Below, in pieces: positions 16,237 to 24,614 of a stretch of 64,000 nt of DNA. A program made the position numbers and the translations under genes. Numbering within the stretch: the first letter of the stretch is position 1; every line of letters starts with the position of its first letter. The stretch is taken from assembly GCA_902362375.1 (NCBI GenBank), contig CABIVS010000004.1, positions 363,304-427,303 of the forward strand, read 5' to 3'. The notes under the pieces are model-generated. The model was not told where the DNA came from and did no database searches. It saw only the letters and a list, made by a program, of their open reading frames with translations. This stretch comes from Bacteroidaceae bacterium (GTDB taxonomy: Bacteria; Bacteroidota; Bacteroidia; Bacteroidales; Bacteroidaceae).

Positions 16237-18393
16237 TTATTCTTCAATTTGTTTAGCTTCAAAATCCTTCATCAACTTATCCTGAACATCTGTCGGAACA
16301 AGCTCATAACTAGAGAACTTCATAATAAACGAAGCACGTCCGCCGGTGAGTGAGCTAAGAGCAGTAGAGTAAGAAGACATTTCTTTCAAAGGTACTTTAG
16401 CAACCAGTTTCTCAAAACCTTTTTCGCTACTCATACCCATAATCATAGCACGACGTCCCTGAAGATCTCCCATTACATCTCCCATCCTATCAGACGGAAC
16501 AAACACTTCTACATCATAAATCGGTTCCAGAATTTTCGGACCGGCATTCTTGAAGGCTTCACTAAAGGCATTACGTCCGGCAAGCATAAAGGAGATTTCA
16601 TTAGAATCTACCGGATGCATCTTACCATCGTAAACAATGACACGCACGTCACGAGCATACGAACCCGTCAACGGACCTTGCTCCATACGAGACATAATAC
16701 CTTTCATAATAGCAGGCAGGAAGCGTGCATCGATAGAACCACCGACAATACTGTTGATAAACACCAGTTTACCACCCCATTCCAATGGTATCTCTTCCGT
16801 ACCTCTCACGGTAATCTTAAATTCCTGTCCATTGAACTTATACGTATCGGGCACAGGCATACCTTCTTTATAAGGTTCTACAATCAGGTGAACTTCACCA
16901 AACTGACCGGCACCACCGGATTGTTTCTTATGACGATAGTCAGCGCGAGCGGCTTTTGTAATCGTTTCACGATACGGAATCTTCGGTTCTTCGTACTTCA
17001 CCGGAAGTTTTTCGTTGTTTTCCAAACGCCATTTCAATGTACGAAGATGGAATTCTCCCTGTCCGTGTACCAAAGTCTGCTTCAACTCCTTTGACTGTTC
17101 GATCACCCAGGTAGGATCTTCTTCACGCATACGGTTCAGAATACTCATCATCTTTTCCACATCCGCTTCATTCACCGGCTTGATGGCACGAGTATATTTA
17201 GAATTCGGATATTTGATAAAGTTGAATTTATAGTCGCAATCCTTACCGTTCAGTGTATTACCGGTTTTCACATCTTTCAGTTTCACAGCAGCACCGATAT
17301 CACCTGCTTGCAGCTCTTCCACCTTGACGCGGTTACCACCGGCTACCACATAAATTTGCGCAATACGTTCCTTCGAACCACGGTCGGCATTCAGCAAGTC
17401 GTCTCCTTCATGAACTTTACCGCTCATTACCTTAAAATAGGAAACTTCACCGATATGCGGCTCCACGCTGGTCTTGAAGAAATAAAGAGATTCCGGTCCG
17501 TTACTATCCGGAGCCACCTCTTTACCTTCGGTATTCTGCACCTTCGGCATTTCAGAAACAAAAGGAACAACGTTACCCAAGAATTCCATCAAGCGGCGAA
17601 CGCCCATATCCTTACCTCCACAAACGCAAAATACAGGGAACATACCTCTGGCGACCAATCCCTTACGGATACCTTCGCGCATTTCATCTTCTGTAAGAGA
17701 ATCTTGTTCAAAAAATTTCTCCATCAGATTTTCATCATTCTCGGCAGCAGCTTCTACCAATGCTTTGTGCATCTCCATAGCCTTATCCATTTCTTCTGCC
17801 GGAATATCTTCGATGGTCGGAGCCCCTCCTTCGGGTTTCCACGAATATTTCTTCATCAACAGCACGTCGATCAGCGCATTAAAGCCCGGACCGGTAGCTA
17901 TTGGATATTGAATAGGAACAACCTTAGAGCCATAAGCCTCTTTCAACTGTTCGAGGATATTATCATAATCGCATTTTTCATTATCAAGCTGGTTGACTAG
18001 AAAAATAACAGGTTTATTCAGCTTTTCTGTATAACGGAAGTGATTTTGCGTACCGACTTCGACGCCGTATTGGCCATTAAGAAGAATGATTGCTGTGTCG
18101 GTCACATTTAGTGCAGTTACTGTACTGCCTACGAAGTCGTCCGATCCCGGACAGTCAATAATATTAAGTTTTTTATTATTCCATTCTACATGGAGAACGG
18201 TGGAGAAAACGGAGTAACCATACTCTTGTTCAACAGGGAAATAATCGCTAACAGTATTCTTTGCAGCAACAGATCCGCGACGTTTTATAACACCACTCTC
18301 GAAAAGCATCGCTTCCACGAGAGTGGTTTTCCCAGAGCCAGAACTTCCCAACAAGGCAATGTTCTTGATTTCATTAGTCTGATATACTTTCAT
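16237..18393 (-). CDS. fusA2: EF-G paralogue with degenerate GTPase motifs (EF-G2)
   Basis: A 718-residue elongation factor G-like protein with G domain, domain II and the GQGEFHL/KWRLE, SGGAGQFGEV and GRRAMIMGM regions of domains III-V. G1 is GSSGSGKTT (16-24) in place of AHIDAGKTT. The switch I signature RGITI is YGYSV (58-62). In G3, DCPGSDDF (80-87) has Ser84 where translational GTPases have the catalytic His. G4 is NQLD (134-137). These changes predict weak or absent GTP hydrolysis. I recall a B. thetaiotaomicron paralogue (BT2167) reported as a GTPase-lacking EF-G2 used in carbon starvation and gut colonisation; orthology here is inferred from sequence and local gene order. Confidence 0.92.
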   Translation of the reverse strand: MKVYQTNEIKNIALLGSSGSGKTTLVEAMLFESGVIKRRGSVAAKNTVSDYFPVEQEYGYSVFSTVLHVEWNNKKLNIIDCPGSDDFVGSTVTALNVTDTAIILLNGQYGVEVGTQNHFRYTEKLNKPVIFLVNQLDNEKCDYDNILEQLKEAYGSKVVPIQYPIATGPGFNALIDVLLMKKYSWKPEGGAPTIEDIPAEEMDKAMEMHKALVEAAAENDENLMEKFFEQDSLTEDEMREGIRKGLVARGMFPVFCVCGGKDMGVRRLMEFLGNVVPFVSEMPKVQNTEGKEVAPDSNGPESLYFFKTSVEPHIGEVSYFKVMSGKVHEGDDLLNADRGSKERIAQIYVVAGGNRVKVEELQAGDIGAAVKLKDVKTGNTLNGKDCDYKFNFIKYPNSKYTRAIKPVNEADVEKMMSILNRMREEDPTWVIEQSKELKQTLVHGQGEFHLRTLKWRLENNEKLPVKYEEPKIPYRETITKAARADYRHKKQSGGAGQFGEVHLIVEPYKEGMPVPDTYKFNGQEFKITVRGTEEIPLEWGGKLVFINSIVGGSIDARFLPAIMKGIMSRMEQGPLTGSYARDVRVIVYDGKMHPVDSNEISFMLAGRNAFSEAFKNAGPKILEPIYDVEVFVPSDRMGDVMGDLQGRRAMIMGMSSEKGFEKLVAKVPLKEMSSYSTALSSLTGGRASFIMKFSSYELVPTDVQDKLMKDFEAKQIEE

Positions 18394-18510
18394 AATATAT
18401 AAGATTTTAGTAATTACTCAGTATGTTTCTCACATACCATTAATTTTGTGATGCGCAAATTAGGGATTAATTGGGGGAAAAGCAACACTTATGACGGTGT
18501 TACTAAACAA

Positions 18511-18522
18511 TGTTATGTAACA
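18511..18522. promoter_or_regulatory. Inverted repeat upstream of fusA2
   Basis: TGTTATGTAACA has arms TGTTA/TAACA around two bases, lying about 120 bp upstream of the fusA2 start. It has the form of a site for a dimeric regulator. Because the B. thetaiotaomicron homologue is controlled by the CRP-type regulator BT4338 (Cur), it is a candidate Cur site; that link is inference. Confidence 0.35.
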
Positions 18523-18631
18523 CATCTTTAACATAAACATTTTTTGCTTGCTCATAATTTAATTTCTATACGAACCACCATTCAATAGTATATATGCATA
18601 TAATATTTAGACTGCACAAACGGATTGTTCA

Positions 18632-18669
18632 GCACCCGGGTCTCAGGCATACCGACACCCGGGTGTCAG
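18632..18669. repeat. Paired CCCGGG palindromes with 23-bp period
   Basis: GCACCCGGGTCTCAG (18632-18646) and ACACCCGGGTGTCAG (18655-18669) are direct repeats 23 bp apart. The second sits in the perfect 14-bp palindrome GACACCCGGGTGTC (18654-18667). They are strikingly GC-rich in an AT-rich intergenic region and look like tandem operators upstream of the hemW promoter. Confidence 0.75.
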
Positions 18670-18720
18670 ACAACTTATCTATGCAACGCCTCATAAGAAT
18701 GATTTCAGTCAATAAGATTT

Positions 18721-18751
18721 TTTGTTATATCTGATAATAATCTTACTTTTA
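18721..18751 (+). promoter_or_regulatory. Promoter of hemW
   Basis: TTTG (18721-18724), 19 bp, then TACTTTTA (18744-18751) matches the -33/-7 pattern with one mismatch in the last base. It supports the hemW start at 18779, because an in-frame start at 18722 would lie inside the promoter. Confidence 0.55.
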
Positions 18752-18778
18752 CAGCCACTAAACTCAAACGGCACAACT

Positions 18779-19909
18779 ATGGCAGGTATCTATCTTCATA
18801 TTCCTTTTTGTAAAACACGGTGCATCTACTGCGATTTCTACTCAACCACCCGTAGCGAGCTCAAAACCCGTTATGTACGAGCACTTTGCCAGGAGTTAGC
18901 CATGCGGAAAGACTACCTGAAAAGAGAAGATATAGAAACCGTTTATTTCGGTGGCGGAACCCCGTCTCAATTGGAAAAAGAAGATTTCGAACAGATATTT
19001 GATACGATCCGGACACATTACGGATTAAGCCATTGGCAGGAAATCACATTGGAAGCCAATCCCGACGATCTGACAAGTGAATATCTGAAAATGCTTTCTT
19101 CGCTCCCTTTCAATCGCATCAGCATGGGAATACAGACTTTTGACGATCCCACTCTCAAACTATTGAAACGTCGTCACAATGCCCGTACAGCTATCGAAGC
19201 TGTTCACAGATGTCGGGAAGTCGGTTTTCAAAATATAAGCATCGATCTCATCTACGGATTACCGGAAGAAACCAAAGAACGATGGGAGAATGATCTTCGT
19301 CAGGCTGTCAGTCTGAACGTGGAGCACATTTCCGCTTATCATCTGATTTACGAGGAAGATACACCTATATATAATATGTTAAAACAGCATCAGATATCGG
19401 AGGTGGACGAAGATTCCAGTTTAGATTTTTTCACGTTACTGATAGAGCATCTGCAGAAAGCGGGATTTGAACATTATGAAATTTCGAATTTCTGCCGTCC
19501 GGACAAGTACTCCCGCCACAACAGTTCTTACTGGAAAGGAATACCTTATCTGGGGTGCGGACCGTCGGCACATTCTTTTGACGGGATGACACGGGAATGG
19601 AATGTTTCTTCCATCGATACATATATAAAAGGTATAGAGGAAGACAGCCGTGCTTTTGAAATAGAGTATCTGGACCAGACGACCCGCTACAATGAATTTA
19701 TTATCACTACCATACGTACAGTATGGGGAACACCTATAGAAAAGCTAAAACAGATGTTCGGCAATGAGATGTGGGAGTATTGCCAGAGAATGGCTGCGCC
19801 TTATCTGAAAAATGGGAAACTGGAAGAACACGACGGAGCCTTACGCTTGACTCGTGAAGGTATTTTCATCTCCGACAGTATAATGAGTGATTTACTTTGG
19901 GTAGATTAA
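18779..19909 (+). CDS. hemW: Radical SAM heme chaperone HemW
   Basis: A 376-residue HemN-family protein. The start MAGIYLHIPFCKTRCIYC contains the CxxxCxxC radical SAM motif (Cys 11, 15, 18) with the extra residue pattern of this family. FGGGTPS, ANPDDLT, GIQTFDD and DLIYGLPEET follow in order. HemW is now viewed as a heme-binding chaperone that delivers heme to respiratory enzymes, not a coproporphyrinogen oxidase. The ATG at 18779 is preferred because an earlier in-frame start overlaps the promoter. The ECF sigma gene begins 19 bp after its stop and may be read through from it. Confidence 0.92.
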   Translation: MAGIYLHIPFCKTRCIYCDFYSTTRSELKTRYVRALCQELAMRKDYLKREDIETVYFGGGTPSQLEKEDFEQIFDTIRTHYGLSHWQEITLEANPDDLTSEYLKMLSSLPFNRISMGIQTFDDPTLKLLKRRHNARTAIEAVHRCREVGFQNISIDLIYGLPEETKERWENDLRQAVSLNVEHISAYHLIYEEDTPIYNMLKQHQISEVDEDSSLDFFTLLIEHLQKAGFEHYEISNFCRPDKYSRHNSSYWKGIPYLGCGPSAHSFDGMTREWNVSSIDTYIKGIEEDSRAFEIEYLDQTTRYNEFIITTIRTVWGTPIEKLKQMFGNEMWEYCQRMAAPYLKNGKLEEHDGALRLTREGIFISDSIMSDLLWVD

Positions 19910-19928
19910 CAAAACAAACAGCAAGCCG

Positions 19929-20483
19929 ATGACCGAATCAGAAGTTAGAAAGTTATTGCGGCAAATGAAAGAACTGGATTCGCAAACTGCTTTCCGGAAC
20001 TTTTACAATATGACTTACGACCGCCTCTTCCGCATTGCCTACTACTATGTGAAACAGGAAGAATGGTCGCAGGAAATCGTTCTCGACGTATTTCTGAAAC
20101 TATGGAAACAACGTAGCAATCTACTTGATGTGAGAAACATCGAAGATTATTGTTTCATTCTCGTCAAGAATGCTTCGCTCAATTATCTGGAAAAAGAATT
20201 AAAACACACTTACATTCATCCCGATTCTCTGCCGGAGCCACAGGAACAGAGCTATTCGCCGGAAGAATCACTCATCAGTGAAGAATTGTTTGCTCTTTAC
20301 GTAAAAGCACTCGACCGGCTTCCGGAGCGTTGCAGGGAAGTATTCATTCGCATCCGTGAAGAAAAACAGAGTTACGCACAGGTAGCGGAGGAATTAGGTA
20401 TCAGCACGAATACAGTGGACGCACAACTTCAGAAAGCAATCACACGACTCAAAGAGATGATTAGCCGGGCAGAAATAGATTAA
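19929..20483 (+). CDS. ECF-type RNA polymerase sigma factor (FecI-like)
   Basis: A 184-residue sigma-70 family protein. Region 2 spans about residues 20-85 (FYNMTYDRLFRIAYYYV, EEWSQEIVLDVFLKLWK) and region 4 about 120-180 (LDRLPERCREVFIRIREE, helix-turn-helix SYAQVAEELGISTNTVDAQ). Bacteroidetes factors of this type are held by a FecR-type anti-sigma and released by a TonB-receptor signal. Here the anti-sigma is two genes downstream, with a lipoprotein between. It is only 19 bp from hemW, so its promoter is not obvious. Confidence 0.92.
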   Translation: MTESEVRKLLRQMKELDSQTAFRNFYNMTYDRLFRIAYYYVKQEEWSQEIVLDVFLKLWKQRSNLLDVRNIEDYCFILVKNASLNYLEKELKHTYIHPDSLPEPQEQSYSPEESLISEELFALYVKALDRLPERCREVFIRIREEKQSYAQVAEELGISTNTVDAQLQKAITRLKEMISRAEID

Positions 20484-20570
20484 CAATTATTTAGAAAAGG
20501 AGCGTAGGGAGTTTCTGTCAACCTCCGGTCTTTATCAACAAATAAATCAATCACCTAAAAGACAGAAAAA

Positions 20571-21005
20571 ATGAAAAAGCTAAATGACGCAATCATTAGA
20601 ATCTTTGCCTTTCTATCAGTTTGTCTGTGCCTGTTTTCATGCAACAATGATAACGACAATTTCCCGAAGGACTATGCAGGATTCGAACATTCGAAGGAAA
20701 CAATAGAATGTGAAAGCGGTAAATCCGAATGTGAGTTGAAAATTAAAATTGTTGCAACGGAAAAAACGAAAGAAGACCGGACGGTAATACTTGCTACGCC
20801 CACTCTTTTAGCAGGACAAGCGGCAGTCGTACAGCTGACAGAAAAAAAAATAATCATCAAAGCGGGTAAGAAGTCGGCTACGACTATTCTAAAAATCTAT
20901 CCTAAACAGATGATATTGAAGAAGCAGAATATCACTTTATCCTGTACTCCCCAGTGGAAAGAAGGCGGAATCAGTAAGTTGACCATTCTGTTGATACGAA
21001 AATAA
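20571..21005 (+). CDS. Lipoprotein encoded between sigma factor and anti-sigma factor
   Basis: A 144-residue protein with a signal peptide ending in the lipobox LFSC (Cys near residue 24) followed by CNNDNDN, a typical polar linker of Bacteroides surface lipoproteins. The rest is short alternating beta-type sequence (residues 40-144) that looks like one immunoglobulin- or Calx-like sandwich, with a Cys pair at CESGKSEC. I recognise no named family. Its place between FecI-like and FecR-like genes is unusual, because these two are normally adjacent. It may sense or hold the signal for the system, which is inference. Confidence 0.8.
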   Translation: MKKLNDAIIRIFAFLSVCLCLFSCNNDNDNFPKDYAGFEHSKETIECESGKSECELKIKIVATEKTKEDRTVILATPTLLAGQAAVVQLTEKKIIIKAGKKSATTILKIYPKQMILKKQNITLSCTPQWKEGGISKLTILLIRK

Positions 21006-21032
21006 CAGATCAAGAGTAATACGGAAAAAACT

Positions 21033-21917
21033 ATGAAATTTACCGATACGGAATTAGAAGAAATACTGTACAAGCTCGTCGCTTCCACGCGTTCACCGCG
21101 AGGACGGTTTTCAGCAACAGACAGTTACCCGAAGCTGGAGAAAAGACTGAAGTCACATACCCGGCGTCTGATGCTGATACGTACCTTCTCGGCAGCAGCG
21201 GCAGTAGCTCTACTTTGCCTATCGACGTGGACAGCCTATTTATATATACAACCAACCACCATACAAACGATTTCCACCTTGGCAGAGACACGCACGGTCT
21301 GTCTTCCCGATGGCAGTACAGTGACACTCAACCATTATTCTTCACTTTCTTATCCGGAAAAGTTTAAATCGGACAAGCGGGAAGTGGAACTCAATGGGGA
21401 GGCTTATTTTGAAGTAAGCAAGAAGAAAGAACATCCGTTTATCGTGCAGACTGAAACGATCGACGTTCAGGTATTGGGAACCCATTTCAATGTAGATGCA
21501 TATCCTGACAATCCGGATGTAAAGACAACGTTATTGTCCGGCTCGGTAGCAGTCAGCAATAAAAGCAAGTCTGTTCGTATGATTTTGAAGCCTAACGAGA
21601 TTGCTATATATAATAAGGTGGAAGAAAAACTCACTCGCAAAGTTCTAGCAAATGCAGAAGACGAAATTTCCTGGCGACAGGGAGAATTTATATTCGATGA
21701 TCTGCCTTTGCAGGAAATTGCCCGCGAACTGTCCAACTCATTCGGAACGACTATCCATATAGCCGACACAACTTTGCAAAATTACCGGATCACAGCACGA
21801 TTCCGCAATGGAGAAGATCTGGAGACTATTTTATCTGTATTACATAACGCCGGTTATTTCAACTACTCATTAAACAATAAACAGATTATTATTACTACTA
21901 AACCAGACTTAAAATGA
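21033..21917 (+). CDS. FecR-type anti-sigma factor (FecR + DUF4974)
   Basis: A 294-residue single-pass membrane protein. A cytoplasmic N-terminal part (1-47) would bind the sigma factor, a transmembrane helix lies near 51-71, and the periplasmic FecR domain has LPDGSTVTLNHYSSLSYP, VELNGEAYFEV and VLGTHFNVDAY. The last about 70 residues (FDDLPLQEIARELSNSFG) are DUF4974, which contacts the STN domain of the receptor. Its stop overlaps the start of the TonB receptor gene by 4 bp, so the two are coupled. Confidence 0.93.
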   Translation: MKFTDTELEEILYKLVASTRSPRGRFSATDSYPKLEKRLKSHTRRLMLIRTFSAAAAVALLCLSTWTAYLYIQPTTIQTISTLAETRTVCLPDGSTVTLNHYSSLSYPEKFKSDKREVELNGEAYFEVSKKKEHPFIVQTETIDVQVLGTHFNVDAYPDNPDVKTTLLSGSVAVSNKSKSVRMILKPNEIAIYNKVEEKLTRKVLANAEDEISWRQGEFIFDDLPLQEIARELSNSFGTTIHIADTTLQNYRITARFRNGEDLETILSVLHNAGYFNYSLNNKQIIITTKPDLK

Positions 21918-24607
21918 AAACTATTCACCAAGGCCACCTGCCTGTCAGAACCATTGTTCTGATAGGTATGGTGTTCTTTATCACCGCCCAGGTACACGCA
22001 CAAAACGCAAATGCCCGGCTTACATTAACACTACGAAATGTGACATTGAAGGAATTCACCAAAATAATTGAAAACTCAACCGGTTATTCCTTTATATACA
22101 GCGAAGAAATCAATATCAAACATAGAATCAACCTGAAAGTTAAAGAAAAGCCCCTGCACGAGATACTTGATATTGTATTCAAGGATGAAACAATCAGTTA
22201 CCAGTTCTCCGACCGCTATATCCTGCTGCAAAAAAAGAAAAAAACTAAAAACGTAAGCCGCAAGTTTACCATCAGCGGATATGTCACTGACGGAACGTCC
22301 TCCGAGACGTTGATTGGAACAAATATCTTTGAGAGTCATCAGAATCAGGGAACTACCACCAATCCTTACGGTTTTTACAGCATCACTCTACCTGAAGGAG
22401 AGACCAGCCTGCGTTTTTCCTATTTAGGCTATGCCACAGAAGTTTGTCAGTTCATTCTCTCGCAGGATACATTGATGAATATACGTATGCAAGGAAATAC
22501 GCAATTGCAGGAAGTTGTTGTTGTCTCGGACCGAGCGGAAGCAGGAGCCATGGCTACACAGATGGGGTCTATTGAAATCCCTATAACACAAATTAAAAGT
22601 ACTCCGAGCATACTGGGAGAAGCTGATGTCATGAAAGCTATCCAGCTCATACCTGGCGTACAGGCAGGTGTAGACGGTTCTGCGGGATTGTATATACGTG
22701 GCGGTAGTCCCGACCAAAACCTAATCTTGCTGGATGGAGTTCCGGTATACAATGTAGATCACATGTTCGGATTCTTCTCGGTTTTTACTCCCGAAGCAGT
22801 CAAGAAAGTGATGCTATTCAAAAGTTCTTTTCCGGCACGCTTTGGCGGTCGGCTTTCTTCGGTAATCGATGTTCGTACTAATGATGGAGATATGCAAAAG
22901 TACCACGGTATGCTTAGTATCGGATTATTGACCAGCAAGTTCAATCTGGAAGGTCCGATTGTGAAGGGGAGAACATCCTTTAATATCTCTGCCCGACGCT
23001 CCTATCTTGATTTACTTGCCAAGCCATTCATGCCCGATGACGAAAAATACAGCTATTATTTTTATGACATAAATGCCAAAATCAACCATAAGTTTTCCGA
23101 CCGTAGCCGTCTCTTCTTAAGCATATACAATGGTAAAGACCACTTCGCCACTAAATTTGACGAAAACACCGACAATGAAGACGGTTCTAAAATGAACTGG
23201 GGAAACACCATTGCCTCTGCCCGGTGGAACTATATATTCAACAACCGACTGTTCAGCAACACAACAGTCGCCTTCAACAATTACGAGCTTGGCATCCATT
23301 CATACATGACCAATCAATTCTTCGGATCAACCGAAAATAAAGTCAACAGATATTCCGCTGACTACCGTTCCGGCATTCAAGACTGGAGCTATAAGATAGA
23401 CTTCGATTTCAACCCCAGCCCTATCCATCGCATAAAGTTCGGCACAGAATACATATACCATATCTTCCGCCCGGAAGTCATGACATCCAAAATTTCAGAT
23501 CATACCAGCAAACAGGTCGGACAGGAGAAAACATACTACAGCATAAACAACAGCCCTCTATACGCACATGAAATATCAGCTTATGCGGAAGATAATTTCA
23601 GACTCAACACACGTTTCCGGCTGAATATGGGCGCCCATCTTTCTTTATTTCATGTACAGAATAAAAGCTACTTCTCCTTTCAGCCACGCATATCCGCCCG
23701 TTATCAGTTGGTGAAGGATATTGCCCTGAAAACATCTTATACTCAAATGAGCCAGTACGTACATCTGCTTTCATCCATGCCCATCAGTATGCCGACTGAT
23801 TTATGGGTCCCTGTAACCCCAAAAATCAAACCTATGCAATCCCACCAGTTTTCCCTAGGCGGATATTATACGGGAATCAAAGGCTGGGAATTTTCGGCAG
23901 AAGGGTATTATAAGGCTATGCGCAATGTGCTGGAATACAAAGACGGAGTCAGTTTCTTCGGCACTTCGGCAGGTTGGGAAAACAAAGTGGAGATGGGAAA
24001 AGGGCGTTCGATGGGCATTGAACTTATGGCACAAAAGACTGTCGGCAAGACTACAGGATGGCTATCCTATACCCTTTCTAAAAGTGACCGCAAATTCGCC
24101 AAAGGCGGCATTAACAACGGAGAACGGTTTCCGTACAAGTACGACCGCCGTCACAGCATTAACCTGACGGTCAACCACCAGTTCAACGACCGCATCGACA
24201 TCGGGGTTTCCTGGGCGTTCTACACAGGGGGAACAAGTACTATTCCCGAAGAAAAAACAGCAATTATCCGTCCTAACGACGGTATAAACAACGGTTCGGG
24301 CGGAGGATGGATAATCCCTTACGAACCCAGCTTTACCAATACATCTCCCACTATCGGAGAAACTAACTACGTGGAGCACCGGAACAACTTTCGCCTACCT
24401 GCAAGCCACCGGCTCAATATCGGCATCAATTTCAATAAAAAAACCAAGCATGGGATACGAACTTGGAATATCAGTCTATACAATGTGTATAACGCGATGA
24501 ATCCGGCATGGATTTACCGAGCTCACAATGAACAAGGAAAAGGTGTCATCAAGAAATATACATTATTACCTATAATACCCTCGTTTACTTATACTTATAA
24601 ATTCTAA
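21914..24607 (+). CDS. TonB-dependent outer-membrane transducer with STN domain
   Basis: An 897-residue receptor: signal peptide (about 1-30), STN/secretin signalling domain (about 40-95, VTLKEFTKIIENSTGYSF), CarboxypepD_reg-like domain (about 115-200, SGYVTDGTSSETLIGTN), plug (about 210-330, GLYIRGGSPDQNLILLDGVPV), then a beta-barrel ending in FTYTYKF with the aromatic C-terminus. The STN domain predicts signalling to the FecR-like anti-sigma encoded upstream. No SusD gene follows; instead a DUF4249 gene does. The ligand is unknown; a metal chelate, peptide or small glycan are all possible. Confidence 0.93.
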   Translation: MKTIHQGHLPVRTIVLIGMVFFITAQVHAQNANARLTLTLRNVTLKEFTKIIENSTGYSFIYSEEINIKHRINLKVKEKPLHEILDIVFKDETISYQFSDRYILLQKKKKTKNVSRKFTISGYVTDGTSSETLIGTNIFESHQNQGTTTNPYGFYSITLPEGETSLRFSYLGYATEVCQFILSQDTLMNIRMQGNTQLQEVVVVSDRAEAGAMATQMGSIEIPITQIKSTPSILGEADVMKAIQLIPGVQAGVDGSAGLYIRGGSPDQNLILLDGVPVYNVDHMFGFFSVFTPEAVKKVMLFKSSFPARFGGRLSSVIDVRTNDGDMQKYHGMLSIGLLTSKFNLEGPIVKGRTSFNISARRSYLDLLAKPFMPDDEKYSYYFYDINAKINHKFSDRSRLFLSIYNGKDHFATKFDENTDNEDGSKMNWGNTIASARWNYIFNNRLFSNTTVAFNNYELGIHSYMTNQFFGSTENKVNRYSADYRSGIQDWSYKIDFDFNPSPIHRIKFGTEYIYHIFRPEVMTSKISDHTSKQVGQEKTYYSINNSPLYAHEISAYAEDNFRLNTRFRLNMGAHLSLFHVQNKSYFSFQPRISARYQLVKDIALKTSYTQMSQYVHLLSSMPISMPTDLWVPVTPKIKPMQSHQFSLGGYYTGIKGWEFSAEGYYKAMRNVLEYKDGVSFFGTSAGWENKVEMGKGRSMGIELMAQKTVGKTTGWLSYTLSKSDRKFAKGGINNGERFPYKYDRRHSINLTVNHQFNDRIDIGVSWAFYTGGTSTIPEEKTAIIRPNDGINNGSGGGWIIPYEPSFTNTSPTIGETNYVEHRNNFRLPASHRLNIGINFNKKTKHGIRTWNISLYNVYNAMNPAWIYRAHNEQGKGVIKKYTLLPIIPSFTYTYKF

Positions 24608-24614
24608 ACCGACA

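Larger units (their letters stand above)
18394..18778. other. Divergent control region between fusA2 and hemW
   Basis: This 385-bp region has no gene. It carries a TGTTA-TG-TAACA inverted repeat (18511-18522) toward fusA2, two copies of a CACCCGGGT palindrome (18632-18669), and a -33/-7 pair for hemW (18721-18751). On the minus strand a CTAATTTG-like -7 sequence occurs near 18450-18457, about 60 bp before fusA2, but it is one base short of consensus. The middle section is AT-rich with nothing else recognised. Confidence 0.65.

Noticed and set aside
17308..18000. 230-codon rightward frame opposite fusA2
   Set aside because: Antisense to a fully conserved EF-G domain; composition (His, Phe and Thr rich) is typical of a shadow and there is no promoter or family match.
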